Below are positions 48,522 through 61,150 of a stretch of DNA of 64,000 nucleotides, one piece after another; position 1 is the stretch's first letter; the number at the start of each line of letters is the position of its first letter. The notes beneath the pieces are model-generated. The model worked only from the letters and a program-made list of their open reading frames with translations. It was not told the origin of the DNA and did no database searches. Source of the DNA: Piper betle (taxonomy: Eukaryota; Streptophyta; Magnoliopsida; Piperales; Piperaceae); assembly GCA_033002965.1 (NCBI GenBank), contig JAURVB010009656.1:1-64000 (forward strand), in the 5' to 3' direction. The position numbers were made by a program, and so were the translations under genes.

Positions 48522-51500
48522 AGAGGAATGAAATGTTGTGCTGCAGGACAGCCAGCATAGCTGTCCTTGAATTTTGATCTGGCCGTTCAAAACATATCTG
48601 ACGGTCAGAAAAACACATGCCGCCATTTTTGCCATCTGACGGGAGGGGCGAGGCATGGCATTCCTGTTTTGCCATGCCGGCCGCACCTGCCACTGCTGCC
48701 GCCTCACCGCCGACGACCTCCGCCCAGTCCTCCACAAGACACCTCCCAGCGTCGAGGCTGAAGTCGGAGGGGTCGAGGAAGACGCCGGCGTGGAGGGGCG
48801 GGGGAAGCGTGGAGGGGCGGGAGCGGCGGGAGGAAGATGCCGGCTTGGAGGGGCGGGAGCGGCGGGGCGCGGCGGGGAAAGTATGATACTTTAGAGTAGC
48901 TAAGATGGCGGAGGCGCAGGCAGATTCCAGATCTCCGACCCCTTCATCGCCCCGCTGCCGAAGCCTTGTCCCGCCGCCCTGTCGCCTCACCATGGCAGCG
49001 CACGGGCTCAAAACAAGGACGGGAAAAAGACGGGACAACGACGGTACTGTCCGGTGGCGGCACTGGCTAGCAGCGGGCGGCCGACGGCGAGGTCGCCGGC
49101 GGTCTGGTGGCGCGGCAAAGGTGGTGGGAAAACAGAGTATCGGCAAAGCAAAACAGGGGAGAACGAATTGAGCAGGGGTAATTTCGTAATAAAAATTTGA
49201 CTCGCTCCCGACTCGAGTCAATATTACGAAATATATCCTAAAAAATATAAAAAACATAATAAAATATCATAAAATAAAATAATTGAGTTCTAATAGATTA
49301 TTTTATCTTATGGTATTTTAATCTATTTTTTTATAATTTTCGGGATTTATTTCATAATATTAACTCGAGTCGGGATCGAGTCAAGTTTTTATTACAAAAC
49401 TACCCCTCTCAAAAAATATGAACAAAATAGGGTAAAATACCATAAAATAAAATAATCCATTAAAATTCAATTATTTTATTTTATGGTATATTCCTGTATT
49501 TTTTTATATTTTTTAGGATTTGTTTCATAATATTGACACTAGTCGGGATCGAGTCAAGTTTTTATTAAAAAACTACCCCTACCTATTTCCTTCCCAACTC
49601 GTGTCAATATTACGAAATAAATCTCAAAAAATATGAAAAAAAATTGATTAAAAAACCATAAAATAAAATAATTCATTAAACTTGATTATTTTATTTTATG
49701 GTATTTTATTATATTTTTTATATGTTTCGGGATATATTTTGTAATATTGACTCGAGTCGAAAGCGAGTCAAATTTTTATTATGAAACTACCCCTGCCCAT
49801 TTCCTCCTCCCTCCCATGTTTCGCCGGTGACTGTATTTTTCCATCCCTGTTTTGCCATGACACCCGACCGCCGATGACCGCCCGCTGGTGACCTCGAGAG
49901 CGAGTCAAACTTTTATTACCTTGCTATATATTTATTTCGCAATAGTTTTTATATTTATAAAATATTTCGTAATATTGACTCGTTCCTGACTAGAGTTAAT
50001 ATTACGAAATAAATATATAAAATATATAAAATAATTTTCTAATAAAAACTTGACTCTAGCAATGAATGAGTTAAGTTTTTATTACAAAATTATTTTATAT
50101 ATTTTTTTAAAATTTATTTCGTAATATTAACTCGAGTCGGTAGCGAGGCAAATTTTTATTACAAAATTATTTTGTATATTCTTTTAAATTTATTTTATAA
50201 TATTAGCTCGAGTCGGAAGTTGGTTAATTTTTTATTATGAAATTATTATTATTTATATATATATATTTTTTAATTTATTTCGTAATATTAACTCTAGTGA
50301 GGAATGAGTTAATTTTTTATTATGAAATTATTTTATATATTTTTTTAAATTTTATTTCATAATATTGACTCGTCTCGGGACGGGTCAAGTTTTTATTACG
50401 AAATAAAATTTTAAAAAATAAACTAATTCTGTCAATTTTTCTTTTAAAATAATTTATTTTAAAATATTGACTCGAGTCAAGAGCGAGTCAAGTTTTTATT
50501 ACGAAATTATTTTATATATTTTTTAAAAAATTATTTCTTAATATTGACTAGAGCCGGGAGCGAGTCAAGTTTTTATTACGAAATAAAATTTTAAAAAATA
50601 AACTAATTATGTCAATTTTTTTAAAAAAATTGTTTTAAAATATTGACTCGAGTCTAGAGCGAGTCAAGTTTTTATTACGAAATTATTTTATATATTTTTT
50701 AAAAATTTATTTCTTAATATTGACTCGAGTGGGGAGCGAGTCAAGTTTTTATTACGAAATTGCCATCGAGTCATTTTCTTCTCCCCGACATCCCCTGTTT
50801 CTCCCCTACTGACGTTCGCCCTCCACCCCGACCGCCGGCGACCTCGCCGCCGGCGTTACCTGCACCATAGCCGGCCAGAACCGCCATCGCCGCTCCTCTT
50901 TCCCTTCCTTTCCCCTCTTTCTCTTTCCCTTACCCTGTTCGCCGCCACTGCCTACTCTGTTTCGTGGAGCACCGCCGGCCTCTGCACAGCCGGTTGCCTA
51001 GATGCCGCCGTCTTCTCATCAACCCTCCCTCGTCGTCGTCAACCTCAATCCAACTTGAGGTGCTGCTCAGGGGCGAGAAAGCTGCCACTGTTTTCTCGTA
51101 TTGCATTGCACGTTGGTCGGCCGCCACCGGCAATGCCGCCGCCGGAAATCGTCGTCACCGCCGGGCGACCATCCGTAGCTCCCGTCCCCCCTTCCGGACT
51201 CTTCCCCAAGCCTAGGCGGCCCCGGGTGACCCAAGGCCGCTCCGGCAAAAACAGGGGTGGGCGGCCTCGGGGTGGGCATGGTGGGGGGATGTGGTTGGGG
51301 CGGAGCGAGGCGTGGGCGGGGAGAGGGGTGAGGGGCACAGGGCGGGGAGAGGGGCGAGGGGCGCGGGGCGGGTGGAATATGCGCAGCCGGAGGGGGTGAA
51401 TCCGGTGGGAGGGGCTGAAAGTGGAGGAGGGGGGGAAGGGGGGAAAGGGGGGAAAGGGTTGGGATTTTCAGCCGTTGGATGAAATCATCCAACGGCTGAA

Positions 51501-51528
51501 AACTGCAGGACAGCCATCCCTTTCCCCT
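48519..51528. mobile_element. Fold-back element C with central palindrome array, in a TA microsatellite
   Basis: A 3.0-kb element bounded by TA runs at 48483-48518 and 51529-51549. Left end: hairpin 48545-48567 (AGGACAGC / GCTGTCCT) then a degraded GGCCGTT...GACGGTC pair. Right end: hairpin 51465-51502 (TTTTCAGCCGTTGGAT / ATCCAACGGCTGAAAA) then GCAGGACAGCCATCC. These are the same two terminal modules as element A. GC-rich arms (48640-49140 and 50790-51420) are inverted relative to each other near the centre: GACGGCGAGGTCGCCGGCGG on the left is mirrored by CCGCCGGCGACCTCGCCG on the right. The centre is a palindrome-bearing array, listed separately. Proline/arginine/glycine-rich frames in the arms are compositional. 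No transposase is seen. Confidence 0.7.
49190..50765. repeat. Array of about 16 palindromic GACTCGAGTC-type units
   Basis: The motif ATTGACTCGAGTC followed by GGGAGCGAGTCAAG and then TTTTTATTACGAAAT, or its complement, recurs about 16 times (for example near 49195, 49365, 49530, 49745, 50128, 50288, 50467, 50543, 50642 and 50718). Spacing is roughly 75-170 bp, tightest at 75-100 bp in the right half. Each unit contains an imperfect dyad (TTGACTCG ... CGAGTCAA). Intervening DNA is A/T-only tracts such as TTATTTTATATATTTTTT. The right half is more uniform than the left. Confidence 0.8.
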
Positions 51529-51549
51529 ATATATATATATATATATATC

Positions 51550-54500
51550 ACACACACACAAACATACACACACATGATTGGAGTTAAGGCACTTGAAAAA
51601 AATGGCTTATTAGAACAATTTACACCTGACATTTTACTTTGACAGTGATGATATCTTAATTTCCCCATAATATTATATATACAATACATTTAATGGTATA
51701 TTAAATTTTATTTTATTTAATTAGAACTTGTAGTGTGAAATCAATCCTACTCTTTTATTGCTAAGCTAGTCATGGTGCAATGCATGATAAATTATAATTT
51801 AGGGTCTATTTAGTTTTCCTCAAATTGCATGAAAAAAAATAAAATTTGGAAGTTGCAATTTTTTTTGTATTTGGATGCCTTAAAATTTAATCAAAGAAAA
51901 TTTTAATTTCAAACAGCAAATTAATGTAAAAATTTTACAATGTAATATTTTCTTATAAAAAATAAAAAACATTGAAGGAAATTTTGGGAGGCACATGCTG
52001 GTGCCCATGAGGATAAATATTTTATTTTTATCTTATTTTTCCTACTTCAAAATGTATAAGGGGAATTTTTAAAATTTTCATGTAATTTTATCTCACTACA
52101 TTTCATTTCAAATGAATTGTTTTCTTCATTTATACTATTTTCATGTCAATCAAATGGACCATTAGTACTTATAGCATGGTGAAGTTTGAGGGAACTAGTC
52201 TAAGCTAGACATCAAAAATAAGTTACTTAATTACAAGAATACAAAACAAAAAAAAGTACCAAGCTTTATATTTGTTAGCTAGTAAAATCAAATATATATC
52301 TGAACATCAAATTATTAGATGATAAAACCTCATCCAAATAAAGATAAAAATTTGAAGATTACAAGAACATATTGGACAAGAGATATCAAAGGTAGACATA
52401 TTATTTAAACAAATAACTAATTAAAAATAAATCATTAACAAAGATCAACTCATAAACATAAGAACCAATTAAATCACTTAAGAGACATGCAGCAATCATT
52501 GCTCTACCTTTTCTTCCCACCCTTCTCAATTCTCTTCGCTCCAGTTGAAGGCCTTGTTATACCGGATTCATTGTTCTGCCTTTTCTTACCACCCCTTGAT
52601 TTTCCAGCTCGCCATATACAGTTTGAAGGCCTTGTGTTGTACTCAAAGGAGAGATTGAGATGAAGATGACCCATCAATGAGGTAGTTTCTTATTGAAGAA
52701 AAGCTTTGTGCTCATCGTCCATGGAGGCCGGGTTAACCATTTGGCAAGACTCTTGCAATGACGTGCACATAACACGCTTATATCAATTAAGAAATGCATG
52801 CATTCTAGAGATTAATGCGCTCCTGCATTTTAGAGATTAATGCTACTCCTGCTTCGGCTCATCTTACTTTTTGGGTCAAAACTCTATGGACCAAATCATT
52901 TTTCAAATGATTAATCTGTTGGATAGCCCTAATTTAAAGCTCTTGAAACTTCATTAATGGAACATATTGTAGTCCTACATGTATGGGGTTTATAGCAAAC
53001 CTCCTGTAGCAACCTTCTAATTGATCTAAATCACTACAGTTAATGAAGTTTAATTGTTTTTTATGATTATATTTTCAAACCACACTGGTTATAGTAATTT
53101 GAACCAATAAAAAAAACTGCTACAAGCAGTTTACTTGTTAAAGCAAATCTGCTCCAGTGGAGGAAATAATATTTGGGTCCAAATTAAAGTCTCTATAAGC
53201 CTCATTGTATTGTAACATGTGGCTCCAACATGAGTAAAGAGAAGATTATTTGGGCAGTCTGATAGTTGAGTGGAGATGTATTTGTTTTATCCCAAATCAG
53301 TTGTGTGGGAAGTTAATGACATTGCTATAAACTTCAGAAAAGAATCGTATATATATATATATATACTTATTAGATCTAAATTTTCCTAATAATATTTGAC
53401 CTTATCTGACGACTTAATATTAAGTTAGGCCTCACTAGTGTAAGTGGTGGTAAAATCTAGTGGCTAATTAAATTGTTATCCTTAATTGACATGTATAATA
53501 AATTGATTGATACCTAACTCTAGAATACGAAACATAAATGTAAATTCACTAATCATATGCATTAATAAAGTAAAATTAAAATTATTAGTTTTAATTATTA
53601 ATGGTGAATATCTGTTTTATTTAAACAAAAGAATATGTTCAAACAATACAATGACTGTATAAAACTATTAAAAATAATTTAAAATAATTTTAATGAAGCA
53701 TAAAGTTTAATTTAATAAGTATTCATAAATAAAATATTTTTATTCATGTAAAATTATAACATTCAAATTTAAGTGGAAGGTTGGGAGGTTCAATCTGAGC
53801 ATGAACACTGTTGGTGCGCGACAACTGCTATCGCCCACGAGAAGCCAAATCCACTCTTGCCAGGGGCGGCGCGACATGATCGATCCACTATGACAAACAT
53901 TAGATTGGGCCTCGCCGGGGTGGGAGTCCCACCAGGCACCATGGTGGTCAGGCCCGTGAGGAAAGTGGGATATGACGCTGTCCACCATTGTCAAGTTTGA
54001 ACAAGAAGATGCCTGGTGAGAAAAAAGTTTGAACAAGAAGAAAGAAACTTTCGGTTGGAGTCTTGGAGACGACGGGAAAAGCTGGTTGGACGTACATATC
54101 TACCCTTCGTATCTAGTTTTCAAATTATATACACATTTATTTATTTCGTTAATAAATAAATACCTCAATTTCATTATACCGGTGGAAATCACGTGCCCAC
54201 CACAAAATCTAGCGGCCTAGCCTTTCCTTGCCTAGAGCGTCGTCTTCCTCAAATTTTATGCAAGAAAACCTTAGGCTTCTGCCGCCATCACAGGGCTAAC
54301 CTGGGCTAAAAAGCTGTGCTGTTATACCTTCGTCATTGCGTACGTAATGATGCATCGATCCACTCTTGCTCTTTCTCTTCCTCCAACCGCTCACATGTGT
54401 TGTGCATCCAAGTGGGTACTTGAAGATGAGGTCATGGAGCATCTGTTTTCTTGGCCAAAGGCTTATCTATTTCACAAGGCTGTCATATATATATATATAT

Positions 54501-54831
54501 ATGTGGTAATCTTCAATCAATGTCGATCTATGTTGCATACATATTTGAGGAGTACGTGGTCCCTTATGCTACGCGTGCGAGAATCCAGTCCATTTATCCA
54601 AGGTGACCGAAAGTTGCATGTTTGTTATCTTCTTATTGGCGATCAAAACTCCTTTCATATACTACATAAGCTACTGTTCTCCCATGTTCAATTCGCGGCA
54701 CAATTTGCTTTCTCTCTGCGTGCGCTCACAACACTAGCAATAGTGGTTTAGTGAGAAAGTGCGCCGCATCACTGCGATACGTACTGTACAAGTGAATGCA
54801 TCTCTGTTTCGGCCTATCATTGTGAGAACAT
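51550..54831. other. Intergenic, AT-rich
   Basis: Starts with a short CA run (51549-51573). A segment at 52495-52760 read on the minus strand has repeated GGKKRQNN/RIEKGGKKR-like basic stretches, perhaps the tail of a FAR1-type or transposase-derived gene, but too little to call. A TA run lies at 53349-53366 and another at 54485-54502. A GC-richer block at 53790-54000 has open frames both ways without a family match. Confidence 0.45.
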
Positions 54832-56763
54832 ATGGAATCTGTCAAGGTGCCGGTGATAGATCTTGCTGGGCTGCGAGAGAAGGTGGTGGAAGAGGTGAGG
54901 ACTGCGTCTGAGAAGTGGGGTTCGTTTCGGATAGTGAATCATGGCGTGCCCATCAACGTGCTCGATGAAATTATCAAAGCAGTGGAGAAGTTCCACGAAG
55001 AAGAGAATCCGGTGGATGAGAAAGTGTATAAGAGTGCACCGATGGAGAAGGTGAGACTATTGAAGGGTTTCAGACGCGACTGTCCTAACCCTATGTGGAA
55101 GAAGACCTTGACAGTTGACATGGTTCCAGAGCCGCCCAGCGACGATGAGTTCCCATCACCATGCAGGTATAATTCCTTATCTTAGTCGAAATTTAGATGG
55201 TGAATATTATATATACTTGACTTTGAGTGATAAATTAATTACAAAAACTTTTCTAATTTCTTTTTGGAATTTTTATATTTTATAGCGTACGTACATTCAT
55301 ATATAGTAGCTAGGGCCTAGCACTCTTTCTATTATTATTGAATTTTTGGTCATGGTGGAACGAAGTTTCATTCGAAATATGACAAGGAAAGTTCATCAAC
55401 CATTCAGCCTTAACTTGTTTTGTATGGCTGGTTAGTTACTCAAATTAATCAATGGTGCTTAGCTGATGGCTTTGCTCATATCGTATAAGGAAATACTTTT
55501 TTTATTTTTTGTATAAGAAAGTTATAGTTTCTTATTATTCATATATATGCCATATGCAGCTTGCACAAGTGGATCTAAATTAATGAGGGAATAAGTCCAA
55601 ACTATGAGCGACACTGGAATACTAAAATCTGGTTCCAATGCCAGCTATTATTTGATAATAAGATGAGTGGAAGATATATAAGATTAACGTCTTGGGCTTC
55701 TCTAGAAAATAGTTTAGTTCTTGAAGGACAAATCATTGGTCGTCATGTCTGATGCTGAAATTATTAGTTTCACGCTACATATTTATAGATATGTTTATGC
55801 AATGAGCTGAGAGCAACTGCCCTGTCATGGCTGCCAGTTCAACAAGAAAAAATATTTTAAGGCATGTTGCACAAACTAACTTTTTGTAGCCGCTAATTAC
55901 CACTGCAGGTACAGATGCAAGTTCCAAAAAGGTGCTACTTCACCTATCAGAATGTGCACGAATCAGTTAAACTTGTTTTGTTTAACATTTCGATTTGGCA
56001 GTAACTTGGGATTGTGTAATGGAAAATCGTAACAAACTACTAAACCATGACGACTAATTAATTAGTTCCTCTGGATGGAAACGATCTGAGTTTCTACATT
56101 GTATGCAGAGAGAAGCTGATGGTGTACGCTAAGCATATGGAGAGACTGGGAGAAACCATGCTCGGAATCATGTCTGAGGCCCTTGGGCTGAATACCAATC
56201 ACCTCAAGAACATGGAATGCTTGGCGGGGATGCGATTTTCTTGTCATTGTTACCCTGCATGCCCAGAATTTGATATGACGATTGGCACACTCCCACATTC
56301 GGATCCAAGTTTCTTCACTATTCTTCTTCAAGACCAAGTTGGAGGCCTGCAAATTAGTTATAGAAACAGTTGGGTTCTTATTCCTCCCATACATGGAGCT
56401 CTGATTGTTCACATCGGGGACCTTTTTCAGGTATTAGCTATTTACTAGTTGCTTGCGTATGATACCTCTATGCTCATTATATATGGCCTTGCTCTAATGC
56501 TGTTTTGTTGTCAGCTCATTACTAATAACAGGTTCAAAAGTGTGATTCATCGAGTTGTTAACAGTCACTTTAATAGAAGGATATCAGTAGCATGCCTTGT
56601 AGACGCCCGCCAGTCTAAAGTGAAATATGGACCTCTAACAGAAATACTGTCCACAGATGGCAAGGCATTTTATAAGGAGACATTCGCAAAGAATTATAGC
56701 TTGCATAAGTACACTAATATTGAAGATTACACTACTGGTTTGCATTCTTTTAGAATGGGATGA
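54832..56763 (+). CDS. 2-oxoglutarate/Fe(II)-dependent dioxygenase, short-N-terminus form (cluster copy 3)
   Basis: Same superfamily and same intron positions as copy 2. Exons 54832-55166, 56109-56430 and 56515-56763 (GT-AG, phases 2 and 0) give 301 residues; exon 2 is exactly 322 bp, as in copies 2 and 4. It starts directly at MESVKVPVIDLAG, so it lacks the 60-70-residue N-terminal extension of copy 2. Conserved features are RIVNHGVP, His175/Asp177 (LPHSDPSF), distal His231 and Arg241/Ser243 (RRIS). The usual YYPPCP is altered to CYPACP. The frame is intact to the TGA at 56761. It is the most divergent of the four in the substrate pocket region, so its substrate may differ. Expression is unproven. 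Confidence 0.87.
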
Positions 56764-58780
56764 ACACAAGAGCTGTTTCATTCCTTTTGAACCAGTTGTT
56801 CCAAAATGAATCATATGTATATCTCTGATATACAAAAACAATAACGTTCAGTTTCTAAAAGGAGCTTGCACAACATTTCTCGCCCCCAGTTTCTTACAGG
56901 AGCAATCTACATCGCTCCTCGTTGCCGGTCTCTAAAAGCAGTCTCCAGAATGCTTCTCTTGGGATATGCTTATTATAAAATTGTCACATGTTTTTAAATA
57001 TTATTAGAATTTTACCCTTTCTCATTAAGAATATCCTAATTACATATTTACTTCAATTGCCACCAATTTATGAAAAGAGCATCCATAATGCTCATTGCCC
57101 AGGGAGCCTCCACACAGCTTCTCACCATATGGTCCACATATTATAAATTGGTTATATGTTATTAACTTTTATTATAATTTTACCGCTCCACATTAGTGAT
57201 GTCTTAATTAAATATTTACTTTACAATTTTACACTTTTATCAAAAATTCAAGCATTTTACAATTTTATCCTTTCTTATTCAAAAATATTCATTTAGTATT
57301 ATAAGATTTTCAACTATTCTTATTAGAAATTTATTAATTAATTGCAATGTATATTGGACTAAGTTAAGATATCTAATTTGAGTCAAATTACCTTTAATCC
57401 TCTTTCAAATAACAAAAAACTAAATAAAATTCTAATTAAAACTAAAATATTCTAATTAAAACCCAACTATATTATGAGATATTATACACTTTTAAATCAT
57501 TCTTATTATGAATATATTTATCAATTTCAGTTGTATTAAAAAATTAAATTTATTTTCCATATATAATTTTACATATTAATTTAATTATAAAGTGAAGGCT
57601 ATATTATTAACAAGCATTTCATGTGTTTTGTTGTGGTATTTAATTCAATTAGCTTATAGAAATAATCGTTAATTACGGAGGTTATACACGGAGACCAATA
57701 CACTTATTTGTAATTTATTATGATCGGTCAAATTATTAATAAGAGAAGTACAATCACATCAATAGAATCCATACAAATATAAGAGATCAATATAAAGGGT
57801 CATGGCCCCTAAATTAAACTAAAATCATACATAAAAAATTTAGAAGATTCAGACCTGTGAGATTATAATATAATTTTTTTCAAGATTAAGTACACTTTCT
57901 TTGAATAATATTACTAATTGTAGTTTTTATTTAAGTAATTAATGTGTATATTTAGATTTAGTAAATTATATTTTTGTCATATCCGTGTAAAAAATAAGTA
58001 AAAATTAAAAACAATTTATTATATGTTTATAAAGAATTATTAAAATTAAGTAAGAATCTTAATTAAACCAAGTAAAGATGTCGAATTAGAGTCAAATTAT
58101 ATTTAATATTATTTTAAACCACTAAATAGATAAAACTCTAAGTTATAAGTAAATTTTCAATTTTTTATAAAAAGTAAAATTATTAATTTTAAAAAAAATA
58201 TTCGCGAGGATTCCAACTTTTATGTATCTATATATATATATATATATATATATATCCACTGTTACTACCGTCCCGTGTTTACTTGAAATGGGTAGGCATA
58301 ATATATGAGGAGCTGTGGACTGTACACTAGCTGCATCTTCCATCATGTAAATTTAAGTATTTTTGGCTTTTTTTGGTTTAATTCTTGAACAATAATCTCC
58401 GTTTCTCATGTCCTAATCGGACGAAAGGTAATACAAAGATTGTAACATCGCTGCATGCGTAATACAAAACTGTGTACAAATTTCATTAGTCAATTATTTC
58501 ATAAAAGGGAACAAGAATAGAACCAAGTAGTTGCTAGGTAATGAATAGTGCTTTAGAAGGAGATATTTTAGATTACAAAACAGGCAAGGACCACTTACGA
58601 CACATGAAATGAATAATAAGATTTATGGCAGACTTGATCAAAACTTATAAGCAGTCACACTAGATGAAGATTTCATTAAATAAATGATGCATCCCGCCGT
58701 GTCTTCAGATATAGCTACAAAGTATATCCAAAGACAACTCGCCAAGCACACAACACTTGATAGATAGTAGAGAAAATATT
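56764..58780. other. Intergenic, AT-rich
   Basis: No gene is seen. A TA microsatellite lies at about 58229-58255. Several short imperfect direct repeats of AT-rich sequence occur at 56990-57560. Confidence 0.5.
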
Positions 58781-59864
58781 ATGGATGTGCAAGATCAACA
58801 GATAGCTATCATTGATCTGAGCGATATAACTGGCCCCGGCCGTGCCCAGATTGTACAACAGGTTCGCCATGCCACAGAGAAATGGGAATTCTACCAGGTA
58901 GTAAACCATTCAATCCCTTTAGAAGTGTGTAAGAAGATGATCGAGTCAGTTCGCCTCTTCAATGAGGGGGACAATAACATTGAAGCGAAGTACTCCTGTG
59001 AAAACACAAGCAAGATCCAGTTTCAGAGTGATCTCAATCTGTGCACCAATGGGTATCCTAATTGGAGAGATTCCTTGGTGGTTGTTATGGCACCGGATCC
59101 ACCCACTCCCGAAGAAGTTCCAACTGCCTGCACGTCTCGTCTTGAGCTTATAAGAACTGTGTGAATGTACGCATTTAGAGATTCTGCATCCAACTCTTCT
59201 AATTGTTTCATGTCTTAGGGACATACTGTTTGAGTACGTGAAGCATTCGACAAAGCCAGCGGAGACACTGTGTGGACTATTGTCCGACGCGATAGGATTT
59301 GAGGCAGACTACCTCAAAGGCATCGGTTGCATGAGCGGTTAACGGGTGATATCTCACTATTATCCCCCATGCCCAACACCAGAATTGACCTTTGGCACGA
59401 ACGGACACACCGATCCCTGCTTCTTCACCGTTCTTCTACAAGACCGAATTGGGGGACTACAGGTTCTCCGAGAAGATGCTTGGGTCGATGTTCCTCCTGT
59501 ACACGGAGCTTTAGTTATCAACAATGGTGACCTTCTCCAGGTAAGATTTACATACATCTTGGAGCTTCGATCTGATTATGCATAGCCAGCACCGTCAGAA
59601 GAAAATCTGACCCCTCATCTTGAATGTCATGACACAGCTCATCACAAATGACAAGCTGAAAAGCATGCCACACCGTGTGCGGCAAACAAGATAGGCCCAA
59701 GATTATCGGTGGCATGTTTCTACAGCGCCTACAAGTCTAGCAGGGTGTATGGACCTCTCAAGGACTTGATATCAGCAGATGAGAAGCCGGTATACAAGGA
59801 AGCAACTGTGGACGACTACTTCATTTACTACATCACCAAATCAGGAGATTCACAACAGCCTTGA
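58781..59864 (+). pseudogene. 2-oxoglutarate/Fe(II) dioxygenase pseudogene (cluster copy 4)
   Basis: Three exons at conserved positions: 58781-59133, 59219-59540 (322 bp again) and 59638-59864. It has the short N-terminus of copy 3 (MDVQDQQIAIIDLSD), so these two plus-strand genes are likely sisters. The in-frame TAA at 59340-59342 interrupts exon 2 just before SHYYPPCP. Exon 3 has a 1-bp deletion after PHRV (near 59680) that brings an early stop; homology resumes as ANKIGPRLSVACFYSAYKSS to the TGA at 59862. The HTDPCF iron motif is retained. Both lesions lie before the 2-oxoglutarate-binding Arg/Ser, so no complete enzyme can be made. The AC|GT donor junction gives Thr where relatives have Arg. 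Confidence 0.87.
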
Positions 59865-61150
59865 CTCGTTTCAAGGTTTGTGTGTATGTGCGTTCTCGTT
59901 ACTCTTTGTTTGCTTGTGAAATAAAGGACTGACAAGAGATCATTGCACCAACTGCACAACCGGAGCCATGTAATAAAGGACTGATTGGTGAACCATCGCC
60001 GATTAATTAAATAGAGTTTGCAATGCCCCGGCCCAAAGTCTAATATAATAAGTCAAAATTATCGTTTCAAAAATAATTAATCAAATTAAAAATATATAGT
60101 TCATTCTTACTTATAAATAAAATTTTACCTCAATAAATATAAAATATAAGACTAAATTGAAAGTTCTTACAATCTACACATTTTCAAAAATATAATCACC
60201 GGTTGCTAGCCCATGTTCTTTCCGTGACCAACATTATAGCCAATGTCTATATTTTAACCTATCATCTAATACGTAACTAGATTATTTTGATATAATTTGT
60301 AACAATTCAACTTAAAGAGCAATATAATAAGTCTAAATCATCTCTTCAACTTAGTTAACCACTTGTAAAAAGATAATTTATACTCATTAATTTATACTTT
60401 AGACTGAATTATTTATAAATAATATCAGAATAACCTAGCTCTTATTTGATGATAAATTAAACAATTGACATTGGCTAAACTATTGGTAATAAGCTAGGGA
60501 AAGACTTGGGTTTAGGCTAGCAACAAACGAAATTTTTAGGGAATTTTTTTAAAGTAAATAGATTATGAAATCCCTCAACTTAGTCCAACATCTAATATTT
60601 GTAGAGTAAAATTCATTTTATAAGTGAGAATGAATTAAAAATCTTTAATTTAGTTAACTATTTTTAAAATATATTACGTTACACATTAGGCTGAGTCTTT
60701 ACAAATGAAGCATGACACAATGCTCACAAAGCTGGAGTCTAACTCACAAAGCTAGAATCAAAACAAAAACTGGAAAAAAATACAACCACCAAATAACTTC
60801 TATTATACAAATCAATCATTCATCACTTGCAGTATATTCCCATCTTAAGCCTCTTGATCACCAATCAAACACATAAAATTCAAACATTTCAAACTACAAC
60901 ATGCGCAAACAAATAAATGGGTACTTTTTCCTAAGTATAACATAAAATTCAACCTTGAAACAATTTCACTGAAAGAAAACAAGTCTGTCAACTATTTCAC
61001 TGATCCGCTGAAATATATAAGAAAGAGTCAGCCTCTATCTAGCAGATACCGTTTGATGTATAGCCAAAATTCATGAATGACTTTGAGGGACTCTCAATAA
61101 CAAATAAACCTACCTTACTCCTTGAACGAAAAGAACACTACCAGTTCATA
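59865..61150. other. Intergenic, AT-rich with interspersed repeat
   Basis: Carries two diverged copies (60050-60180 and 60330-60430) of the AT-rich repeat also seen at 48010-48480. The 3' UTR of the lesion-inducer gene probably occupies the last 200 bp. No other gene is recognised. Confidence 0.5.

Noticed and set aside
48370..49257. 295-codon minus-strand frame
   Set aside because: Runs through a TA microsatellite and the GC arm of element C and encodes a Tyr-Ile run; a chance frame, not a gene.
53740..54036. 98-codon minus-strand frame in a GC-richer block
   Set aside because: Histidine/tryptophan-rich, no known domain; neither strand gives a convincing exon.
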